In this document: in pieces, positions 21,362-30,779 of the stretch
How positions within the stretch are numbered: the stretch's first letter is position 1
Layout: the number at the start of each line of letters is the position of its first letter
Origin: Crocodylus rhombifer
Taxonomy: Eukaryota > Chordata > Crocodylia > Crocodylidae
Assembly (NCBI GenBank): GCA_038503035.1
Contig: JAVSML010020407.1
Location: 1 to 64,000, forward strand
Reading direction: 5' to 3'
Length of the DNA: 64,000 nt
Notes under the pieces: generated by a model
The model's input: the letters and a program-made list of their open reading frames with translations, nothing else
Told to the model about the DNA's origin: nothing
Databases searched by the model: none
Translations under genes and position numbers: made by a program

Positions 21362-23900
21362 TTTTTGCTCTCGATAAATGACTTTCATTTCAGTAATTCA
21401 GCTGATTTTCGGGGGGGAAGGGAAATGGATTTCCTGGGATCCCCGGGAGGGGTAATGAGGCTTTGAGGGCTGGTCTGCCCTGACACAGGTGGGGCACATG
21501 GGGACTGACTGGCAGTGGCCAGTGTGCTCACTGTGCCTTACTATCCTGAGCTTGGCAGAGGGCTGTCTCTTCAGATACATTGTGAAAGACTTGTGAATTG
21601 CTGGAATTGTGCTTGCAGTTAATGCCCGCATAGCAACTGTCCCTCACCATAGTTACTAGCACAGTGTGGGGGGAGAGGGAGAGATGGTGCATGTGTAGGA
21701 TGTGTCTGTTGGGAAAGAAGCCAGACTGGCAGTGAAGCTTCCATAGGTGGGAGTGAAGGTTTTGATCTGCCAGGGTAGAGAAATGGGGGAGGAGGGATGG
21801 GGCTGGGAGAACGACACATGCAGGCTGAAAGGGAATGTGTGGCGCAACTGTGAGGCACATTTGGGGCCTTGAGCTGGAGAGGGCATGTGGGCAGGAAGGG
21901 CATAAGGAACTTAGAGCAGACATGTACAAAAAGTGCAAATTTTATTTGTTTCCAATAAACAAACAAACCTGCACATGTGCAAACTGAGAACTATAGTGCA
22001 AATGACGAAGTGGTGCAAATAGCAAAAGACAGTCCAAACTACAAAATAAAACCATGGCATACACAGTGGGCTAGCTATCGTTTCCCCTGCCTGTGCCTCA
22101 CCCCAGCCTGATGTGAGGAGCTCCTCCGAGCTTGAGCGGTTAACCTGCATGGGAAGTGTTCTCACTGCACTGCCAGGTAGCTTGTAGTAGTAGTAACCAA
22201 GAACACTATTTTTTTCCCGTATTTACACTTTACTATAAGACTGTAGCTTCATCTGTGTAATGGAGCAAGTTAAGCATACTTTTGGCAATCTTTGGTGTTT
22301 CTTCCAGACAGTACATTACTACACTGCTTAATAGTATACATTGGTTTGCCATTTTTTTCTGGGTATCCTTAACAATAGTAATTTTGAGACAACAGGACCA
22401 TAAATAGATTGAGTCTTGTCTTGTTTTAGAAATGGCGTTTCTCCCGATATGATATGGAGATTTTGAGATAAGTTGAGAGTTGGAGTTGAGTGTTAAGCTT
22501 CCTTGTTTGATCACAAAGAGACTGTGAGCAACAGTAGTGTAACTAGGGGTAGGCAAACAAGTCACGAACTCCTGGTGTCAGCTTAGAAGGGGTGCCAGAA
22601 TCACTCCCCCCCACACACACACTCCTACAGAGCTCACACGCAGGAAGCAAACAGCCTATGACACTGCTTTTGCAGCAGCCACCAGGTGCACAGATATCTT
22701 GCTGCTGCTGTAAGAGCAACGGCTGGAGCAGAACATACTGCAGTGGTGGTGGTGGCAGCAGCTACAGCAACCAAGGGCTATTTGAGTCCCAGTACAGATA
22801 AGACTCCTTCTGCCCACACTTTTTTCCAGGAGAGACTGGTGCCTCCTGAATCTGGGGAAGCACCTGCAGAAGCTACCAAAAGGAAGTGGCCCTGTCAGGC
22901 GGGGCACCAGCCCTGCTGACAGCATCGGTGTCAGCCATCTGGGGGGCCACTGTCCCCATCGGGGGGGCCACGTGCACTTGTTACGTATGCTTGTCTCTCA
23001 GAACCTGTACCACTCTGGCACTCCCTTACCCCCTACTCTCCTGCAGGGTCCAAATGTTTTATACCTCTGATGAGCAAGAACCCTCACTGAGGGCCTTTAT
23101 CTGCCAAAGTCTGATTATGACCAGAAGTGAGTTTGCTGCAGGGCCCACAGATTCACATGCACAGGATTTTCCCTAAGTGAGTGGGGAACAAGCTTTTCTA
23201 CATGGAAGGAACCAAGTAATTCTTGAAGAAGAACCTGTTCTTTTGTTCCGTGTTTATATGATGCCTAACACAGTTCTAATGAGCACTTTTTAAAAAAAAC
23301 ACACTTTAAAATATTTTCTAGATGGATAGTCCGGGTAACAAATGTATTTCTACACTTCCCATTTAATAAAAAATATTTTAAAAATTGTTTATTATTGCTT
23401 TCAGGTTTGTTTGTTTTTTACAAAAGTGTCCATCAAAAACTCAGGGTACCTGCGTAATAAAAATATAAATTAATTATATATAAACCCTTGAGAAATCCTT
23501 ATAAAAATTTAAACCCCCCCATTAAATTCACTGTATCCAGCTAAATAAAAAAGCAAGCAAAGTGTCACAAGAAATAAATGTAAAAAAACCGTATACCTCC
23601 TATGGATCTGAGCATTCCTGTAAGCTCTTTTAAAACTGATTTAGACTGATCCAAACAGAAAGTTTACTCAGCGGCAGGAAAATGTTCTATGCAATATCTT
23701 TAACAAAAGCAACATTTTCTTCTTTTTATTTCCAGCATGCCTCTGAATAGGCTAGAGCTGCTATCGAACTAATGGAATTTAAATGTATGCCAACTCCATT
23801 TTAATATAGTCTTCTGACAATTTCTTGGCCTTTGTCTCCTCCCTTCCTGATCAGAGGATATTTCTTCTTTGATGAAATTAAATTTGAGTTAGTTTGCAGA
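21362..23900. other. Unassigned, partly GC-rich stretch
   Basis: Mixed composition. The overlapping minus-strand open frames at 21.4-22.2 kb and plus-strand frames at 22.6-23.2 kb have no domain I recognise. The GTGCAAAT-rich segment near 21930-22030 could be the 3' part of another Harbinger element, but this is not demonstrable. 23200-23900 is AT-rich. Confidence 0.4.
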
Positions 23901-24119
23901 GGAACTAGTGGGTTAGCTGGAATATGAGAAACAACGGTTCTGAAAATATTAGACTTTCTCAAATAGAATTTTTTCCCTCAGATAGCTTTTCTTGGTTTCT
24001 TCCTTCCTGCTTCAGACCTCTCATACAAAAGCCTTCTCCTTTTCTGGTTGAAATCCATGGGGATTTTCCCATGAGCTTCATTAAAGACAGGACGAAGCCC
24101 TCAAGTACTCCATGGAAAG

Positions 24120-24350
24120 TGACTAGCAGCAAATTATGATCAGCTCTCCTGTGAAATATGAATTTTCATTTCCACCTGGAAGAAATTTTACAATCTTTGC
24201 AGTCTCCTATGCATAAGGAAGGGCACATGTGCCTGAACACTTGCATATAAAAATTTTTTTTCAACTATCTAGTTGGTCTAATAAAAGATGTCACTTCCCC
24301 AAGAGTTCTGATTACTTTTGCCTGAAGACAACATGGCTACAACCTGCATC
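24120..24350 (+). repeat. Hammerhead-core repeat (Penelope-like?), copy A
   Basis: Shares with 24680-24870 the blocks AGCTCTCCTGTGAAATATGA, TCTCCTATGC, AACTATCTAGTTGGT and CTAATAAAAG. Between them stands a stem-loop GGGCACATGTGCC framed by AAGGA (24216-24220) and TGAACA, a degenerate hammerhead catalytic core. The tail ACATGGCTACAACC is shared with widespread reptile repeats. No coding sequence. Copies A and B, with intervening diverged units, form a short direct array. Confidence 0.6.
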
Positions 24351-24379
24351 TCTGAAACATGAAAGATATCAAAATTAGC

Positions 24380-24679
24380 CATTTTGAAATGAAAACTTCA
24401 TAATTTTACAAGAAAGAACAAAATTCAACACCTTGCGACCTGAAAGCTGACACCCTTGAGCCAAATTTCTATGCTCACTGTGCAGCCTCACCACAAGAGA
24501 AATTCTTTGCCCAGGAGAGCCTTCCATCACCCATCCTCCTCTGAAATACGAAACATCATAACAAGAAAGAAGCATAATTCAATGTCCTGCTTGCCATCTG
24601 ACAACTCTGAGGTACACAGACTACTCCAACTTTTACCTGAGCCAATTTTGCATAAAATGAACTTTTCCAGCCAAGAGAG
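24380..24679 (+). repeat. Diverged tandem units between copies A and B
   Basis: Two further partial units can be aligned here: TTGAGCCAAATTTCT (24457) with CTGAGCCAATTTTGC (24639), and CCTCCTCTGAAATACGAAAC (24535) with GCTCTCCTGTGAAATATGAA (24697). The block from 24120 to 24870 is thus a small tandem array of one degenerating unit of about 180 bp. Confidence 0.45.
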
Positions 24680-24870
24680 CTTACACCACCTTTTTAGCTC
24701 TCCTGTGAAATATGAATTTTCATTTCCACCTCAGAGAACTGTTACAATGTTTGCACTCTCCTATGCCTGAGGAAAGGCATGTATGCCCGATAACTTGCAA
24801 ATAAAGAAAGACATTTTTTGCAACTATCTAGTTGGTTTAATAAAAGGTATCACCTCCACCAGTGTTCTAA
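24680..24870 (+). repeat. Hammerhead-core repeat (Penelope-like?), copy B
   Basis: Contains CTGAGGA, fitting the hammerhead consensus CUGANGA, then the stem-loop AAGGCATGTATGCCC and GATA where GAAA is expected. TTTGCA upstream and TGCAAA downstream can pair as a third helix. The CUGANGA...stem...GAAA arrangement is known in Penelope-like elements and related retroelements. The conserved tail AACTATCTAGTTGGTTTAAT follows. The homology with copies A and C is clear; the ribozyme reading is motif-level only. Confidence 0.6.
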
Positions 24871-26198
24871 TTACTAGCAGCAAATTAGAATCAAAGGCTC
24901 TCTCAAGAAAATATCACCCATTTCAGTAGGCAAAGGAGCTAAATAGATGGCAATAAGATGCACAATACTTATTTGCCACTGTATTGATACTTTCTTTGTT
25001 TTATACACTGTTTATTCATGTTTTCTATTTCAGGTTATTTCTGTAATATTTATATTAATCAGACTAACCTTTAGCTCAGACAAATAACTAATGTATGTAC
25101 ATTCTCACAGTTAAATACTACTTTTTTATTGCAAGCCCTTGGAACATTAATTGCCAACATGATTTTGCTTACTGATAACAAAAAGAAAGATCATAGATCT
25201 GTGGAAAAGATAAAGTATCAAAATGTGCATTAGGAAACAAAGAGCCCTACAGGGTACCTTTTGTTAACACACTGATTTATTGACATTTTAATCTATCTTT
25301 TGTTTTAGCTACTGCTTTTTCTACTGTCACAATAGTAGGCAGACAACATACAATTACATGAAGAAAAAATATAAACACAATATTCTCATTACTACATCTA
25401 AGATATGAAAGAGATTTTGAAACTGAATGTCTAGCTTAAAAGGTTTATTGATTTTTACAAAGTACAAATGCAAGCAAGGAAAAACATAGGAAAGGATCCA
25501 TAACTTTTAATGTAGGTTTTATGCACAGATAACTAAGCATAGATTAACCCATATTTACAATTTGGTACTCTGTTATCATACTGATAGTTGTGGCATAAGA
25601 ATCTGATTAGAACCTAATGGAATAGGCTGTGTAACAACAGTGTAATTCAAATGATTGTTTCTTTTCTCTCAGTAACCTCTGATTTAAAGCCATGATCCTG
25701 CAATAGGATAAAAGTGTGGGGATTCTCTTTTTCAGGTAAACACATTTTGTAAGCCTGGCATCACAAAATCCTCATGTTACAAATAAAAAAAAATATTTCC
25801 CTCCTCTGGCAGCACTATTAACTCAAACCAGGTTATGCTAATCAAGATGTTTTGTTTCATTTTGGTATGGACAGACAGCTTATAGATGGCTCTTTGATGT
25901 AGAAAACAATAGAAAATGGGAATTGGGAGATGGTCTCCATCAGTTAGAGACACTGAAGGTCTGCAGAACCTTGCTTACTACTTGACAAGTAAAACTGGCA
26001 GTTTAGTTCTTATCACTCATGTAAATATGTATTTATTGAACCCAGGGATCATTACATGGTGTCAGAAGTGGCAAATGAGAAAGGACATGAAAGACATTGA
26101 GTTCTAAACTGAAACAAAAGTTGGACATAGGGCAAGTGGAGCAACACAGCCACATGAAGAACAAAGGCCTCTGTAAATGATCTTCATCTAGAATTATG
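24871..26198. other. Unassigned AT-rich DNA
   Basis: AT-rich, with no repeat or exon that I can support. Confidence 0.5.
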
Positions 26199-26206
26199 GT
26201 CTATGT

Positions 26207-26750
26207 CAGGGGTTCCCAACCTTTTTTATACCTTAGACTGGCAAACTCACTCAAAGAATTTTGGTGGACCGGGTATAGAAACAATTTAATTTAAATATTT
26301 AAATTTATAAGTATTTAAATTTGTACCCAGGTGTGGGTTGAGGCACTACAGCTACAGGTACTTGGGGGACCCTGCAGGGGAGGGGGCTGTGCAGGCAGTG
26401 GCCTGGGGGGACCCAGCTGGGGCTGCCTGGGACAAAGGGGCTCTGCTGCCTTTCCTAGGAGCTAGCAGCAGAACCGCCTTCCTGCCCTCTGCCCCGGGCA
26501 TTTCCCCATCCTGTCCAGCCCAGTGTGGGCCTCAGTACCTGTTGTGCAGGCAGGGCCTCACTGGGTGCCGCCATGGTGGTGGGAGCAGGATGGGGTTCAC
26601 AGAACCAGCTGTCCCTCCTTCTGGGGCTGCCCCGCCACTCACCTGGGTGGACAGATGTTCCGAGCGAACATCTGGGGCTTGTGCCACGACTCAGCAGCCA
26701 ACCCTTTATGGCCCAGTACCAGGCTGTGGCCCAGTGGTTGGGAACCTCTG
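26207..26750. mobile_element. Non-autonomous hAT element (544 bp)
   Basis: Termini CAGGGGTTCCCAACC and, read inverted from the right, CAGAGGTTCCCAACC: the classic vertebrate hAT-Charlie-type ends. The 8-bp flanks GTCTATGT (26199-26206) and GTCTCTGT (26751-26758) differ at one base, a clear target duplication. The GC-rich interior gives open frames on both strands with no transposase motif, so I do not call a gene. It would have depended on a transposase supplied elsewhere. Confidence 0.88.
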
Positions 26751-27693
26751 GTCTCTGTAAAAGGATAATTAATCAGGGAAACTTTGCAAACTTTACCTGC
26801 TCTTCTGATGTCAGGCAATGTAGCAGAGAACTGGAGGGCATTCAGACAAAGGTTTAAATGACGCCTAGCAGCCACAGAGGCAGAAGTGTTGGGGAAAGTA
26901 TATTGCAGATTGTGGTGTGGGGAAAGTCCTGATTGTTTACACCACCTTTAGCTTTGAAAAAGGTTAAAATATGAAATTAAATATAATACTGTCCAAATTT
27001 GAGGAGTAATGCATGCCAAAAAGGAATTAAACCTTTGAAACACAAAGTTCTTCTTGTGTGCAAACAAGCAACAGAACAAAGTATTGATCAGAATGTTACT
27101 GAACAAAAAAGCCCAAGTTAAAACTGTGCTTTTCAAAACTCGACAGAATCTCTGATTAGAGATATGATTATTTATGGCACTGCAGACATTGAATTATGAG
27201 AAAAGCTCTTGCCTTAAGGGGACTTATCCCTAGATCAGGCTATCGAAATGTGGAGGGCAGTAGAAACTGTGGAGGCCCAGATTGCTGAATGCACCAAAAG
27301 GGGCCATCCATGTAACAGGCTTGAAATCATGTGGCCAGAAAAAAGCCACCTCACAGGGTAGAATTTTCCATTGACAAGGAGACTCCTAAACATGAGAGAG
27401 CAAACAAACAAATGGTAGACAACAACAGAGCCCCAAATATTGTGCTTCATTTGGAAAACTTTGTTTCAGCTGTAACAAAAGGAACCATTTTGCCAGGTGC
27501 TGCAGATCCCAGACACAAAAACCTCAAGGGCATTTATACACATACTTTTTTGTCCCATGATGTGCTGGAGATCTGTCGCTTCAGAGCAGACTTGATTAAC
27601 TGACTGCTCCGCATGCAAGCTGACATGCACTTCACTGCACCATGTGCAGTTGTATGAGCAGCTAAAGTTATGTCAGCATGCAGAAAATGGCAG

Positions 27694-28598
27694 TGTAGCA
27701 GGTCTGGCGCGCTAGAGCCTTTCTGTGGGTGGCTCTGCCTTCCTGTCTTGGGCTAACCACCTGCTTACTCTCCTGCCATACCTTGATCTTAATTGATTGA
27801 GTGATGTAATTAGCGGGAGGCTGCCCACTTTATATGCCCGGTGTCAGGGGGCATTACCTGCGGCTCCTTTTCCTCCCCTACACCGCAGCCCAAGCCTCGC
27901 AGATGTTACTTGACATGGTTTGCCCTACGTCTTGGCCCTCTTCTTTACTTCTGGTGCCCCTTGCTATCTTCCCTCGCTCCGGGGCTCCCTACTGCCCCCT
28001 CTCGCTCCAGGGCTTCTCACTGCCGCCTCTTGCTCTGGGGCTTCTCACTGTCCCCTCTCACTCCGGGGCTCCCTGCTGCCCCCTAGCTGTAGGGCTCCCT
28101 GCTGCCCCCTAGCTCCGGGGCTGGGGCCAATGTGCCCCCAAACAATGCTGCGCCCTCTCCGGTGCCAGGAAACCCCATGCTACCGTGGCATCCCTATGAG
28201 GCCTCCTCCACCCCTAATAGCCTCACTTGGTCCTCCAGTTGTATAGTAAACACCAAACACAAAACACAAAGCCCCTGGGCTATAATGTAAACTAAACCAC
28301 CTGGTCAAAAATCCATGTTCTGTCCCTACCGGGGTTTTCCTCCACCCAGTCTCATCATGCTGCAACTGCTCAGGCCATCTGGCTTCCTTGCTCTGCTCTG
28401 CTCCCTCCTGTCCTTATGCTTGGACTTAAGAAGGGGCCAAGCCCTGCCCCTTCCTGTCAGCTGACCCCCTTGGTTTCCCTGGCAACCAGCACCTGTGCTG
28501 CCCTGGTGACTGGCAGTTGAGCCTCCCCCTCCTCACCACTAGGGGTCTCTCCTGCCATTTCTGCTTTTAGGCGCAGGGCACCCATGTGAACTGCGACA
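27694..28598 (-). mobile_element. Solo LTR, family A copy 2
   Basis: 905 bp, flanked by a perfect 5-bp duplication GGCAG (27689-27693 and 28599-28603). On the minus strand it begins TGTCGCAGTT and ends CCAGACCTGCTACA. The end region (GGCAGCCTCCCGCTAATTAC, then GGTATGGCAGGAGAG, then GGTTAGCCCAAGACAGG) matches the ends of the plus-strand copies at 50305 and 57764. It lies inside the MITE at 27528, which lies inside the gypsy relic, so it is the youngest of the three. Confidence 0.88.
27973..28125. repeat. Minisatellite, 26-28-bp unit, about six copies
   Basis: Units begin at 27974, 28002, 28030, 28058, 28084 and 28110; the pattern is TCGCTCCGGGGCT then YCYYACTGCC. It lies within solo LTR family A copy 2 and explains the overlapping open frames there. 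Confidence 0.85.
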
Positions 28599-29102
28599 GG
28601 CAGCAATGCACTTCTGAACTAAAGCACCTCTGAGGTGTTTTAGTTAAAAAATGTGCCACTGCCATTTTCTCAGTGTGGATGCTCATTTTGCCACTTATAG
28701 AACTGTAAGTGCTGCAGCACTGGGTGCTTGCACAGGTAAAAATGCCCCAAATGCATACAGTTGAGCCTAAAGTGGAGAAAAATAATGGCCAGTTTCCTAT
28801 GTTTCTGGATCCAAGACATGTCAAAAAGGTTATCAAAAGCAAACATTTTAAATTGCCAACTAGAGAGGAAATTATAGCGTGATTTTGCAAATGCACAATT
28901 TTTAGAAAACTGGATGTCTTCTTTGGCAGCTGAAGCTTTCTGGGGAAAGCTCTAAATGATGTACATTTAATAATCCCATTAGAAGGTACAGTTTCTGTTC
29001 CTACTTTTCGGTATTGCCACCACTCCTGAAGTATGTCATAAAACCATACACATGATTTATGAGCATTCTCCTGTTGTGAAAATCTCTATAGATGATACTA
29101 TT

Positions 29103-30260
29103 CATAGAGTCATAGATTCATAGACATTAGGGCTGGAAGGGACTTTGGAAGATCATAGAGTCCAGCCCACTGCCCGAAGGCAGGAAGTCAGCTGGGGACA
29201 TAGGATCCCAGTAAGATAAACATCCAATTTACTCTTGAAGGTGTTCAATGTAGGTGCTTGAACCACCTCCAATGGCAGGCTGTTCCAGACCTTGGAGGCT
29301 CGGACAGTAAAGAAATTCTTCCTTATGTCCAGCCTGAAACAGTCTTGCAGTAGTTTATAACCGTTTGACCTCATCATCCCTTGGGGTGCTCTAGTGAACA
29401 AACGTTCCCCCAGATCCTGGTGGTCACCCCTGATAAACTTATAGGTGGCCATCAGATCACCCCTGAGCCTGCACTTTTCCAGGTTAAAGAGTCCCATGGC
29501 TGTCAGCCTGTTGTCATAAGGTCTGTTTTCCTGACCTCTGATCATGCGCGTGGCTCTCCTCTGGACTCTCTCAAGCTTCTCCACATCCTTTTTGAATTGT
29601 GGAGCCCGAAACTGGACATAGTACTCCAGCTGCGGCCTCACCAAGGCCGAGTACAAGGGGAGAATGACATCCCGGGATTTGCTTGAGATGCATCTATGGA
29701 TGCAAGCCAGCTTTTTGGTCACTTTACTAGCCACATCATCGCATTGCGGGCTCATGTTCATCTTGTGGTCTATGATGACCCCCAAGTTTCTTTCTTCTGT
29801 AGCGCTAGCTAGCGTAGCACTGCCAAGCCTATAAGGATGCTGCAGGTTTTTCCTCCCAAGGAGGAGAACCTTGTATTTTTCAGTGTTAAACACCATCAGG
29901 TTCTCATCCACCCATTTGCTGAGCCTGTCCAGGTCAGCCTGGATCACCCTCCTGTCTTCAGGTCTTGATGCTTTGTCCCAAAGTTTGGTGTCACCGGTGA
30001 ACTTGGCCAGTCCGCTTCTGACTCCAATGTCCACATCATTAATGAAGATGTTGAACAATATGGGTCCAAGGACAGAGCTTTGGGGGACCCCACTGGTCGC
30101 AGGCCATGGTGATTATTGACTTCCATCAATCACCACCCTCTGGGTCTGACCGTGGAGCCAATTTCCCAGCCAGCAGATTGTGGTGGACCCAAGGCCACAA
30201 TTGGCCAGTTTCACCAAGAGATGATCATGGGATACCAGATTGAAGGCTTTTTTTAAGTCA
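29103..30260 (-). mobile_element. CR1 LINE inserted in the gypsy reverse transcriptase
   Basis: About 1.16 kb, 5'-truncated, with the octamer tail at its left (CATAGAGTCATAGATTCATA). It splits the gypsy RT just after the IDD box; gypsy sequence resumes at 30261. ATTC occurs at both junctions and may be the target duplication. It is better preserved than the edge copy at 1-705. Confidence 0.92.
29153..30058 (-). pseudogene. CR1 reverse transcriptase C-terminal half, open for 301 codons
   Basis: A single uninterrupted frame from FNIFINDVDIGVRSGLAKF to the natural CR1 C-terminus. It includes the RT thumb region and the conserved C-terminal part of CR1 ORF2 (ALVRPQLEYYVQF, LERVQRRATRMI, RLRGDLMATYKFIRG, LFTRAPQG, FRLDIRKNFFTVR, KVWNSLP). 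The YADD-equivalent reads FTGDTKLW, losing one catalytic Asp, and the fingers/palm upstream are frameshifted or missing. It is therefore an inactive fragment. Its openness marks it as a relatively recent CR1 insertion. Confidence 0.85.
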
Positions 30261-30779
30261 ATTCTCCAACTATAATTTGGGGGTCCACAAAAAAAGAATA
30301 AAATTGCAAACTCTGTGAAGTGCTGGAGGTTACTAGAGCTGCAAATTTGAAACTGAATAAAGCAAAGTGCATGCTGGATGTCAGAAACTGACTTTTGTAA
30401 GGGACATCATTTCATTTGATAGAGTGAAACCTGGCAAGACAAAAGTTAAGGTCACTGAAATGATGCCACATGCTCAGTCAAAGAAAGAATTAAAATGGTT
30501 TCTTTGAATGGTAAATTTTCTGGGTAAATTCATATCTGATTTGTCAGCAAGAAGCCAAACAACAATTACGACACACCTCAAATATAGAAATGAATGGTGC
30601 TGGAATGCAGAACAGGAGAAAGTATGGCTTGTGTTGAAGCAACAGCTGATGCAAGAGCCAGTTATAAGACTGTTATGAGTCTCAGCACACTATTAAGTAC
30701 AGTGTTGCGCCTTTTAGTGTGCAACTTCTGGACCATGCAGGAGCACACTAATGTGCTGGGGCATATACCATTGCAAGTG

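Larger units (their letters stand above)
27528..28747. mobile_element. MITE inside the gypsy relic, itself carrying a solo LTR
   Basis: Left end GGGCATTTATACACATAC; right end, read inverted, GGGCATTTTTACCTGTGC. The triplet CAA flanks both sides (27525-27527 and 28748-28750), a 3-bp Harbinger-like duplication. Without the LTR the MITE is ~310 bp. Its ends match the TAA-flanked MITE at 21088, so both probably belong to one family. Confidence 0.8.
27150..30700 (+). pseudogene. Ty3/gypsy retrotransposon gag-pol relic, interrupted twice
   Basis: Plus-strand fragments in gag-to-pol order. At about 27410-27510 a gag zinc knuckle reads CFSCNKRNHFARCC (C-x2-C-x4-H-x4-C), preceded by a Cys-containing YCASFGK. 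After the MITE, 28748-29102 gives the start of reverse transcriptase: VEKNNGQFPMFLDPRHV, then HFKLPTREE, and finally KISIDDTI, the equivalent of the catalytic Y-x-DD box. After a CR1 insertion the frame resumes at 30261: LKLNKAKCM and, near 30500, MVNFLGKFISDLS, then QEPVIR. No protease region lies between knuckle and RT, so an internal deletion preceded or accompanied decay. Many stops and frameshifts; dead. Confidence 0.8.

Noticed and set aside
21398..21966. 136-codon minus-strand frame as a possible Harbinger Myb-like protein
   Set aside because: No SANT/Myb tryptophan pattern; three overlapping frames are equally open.
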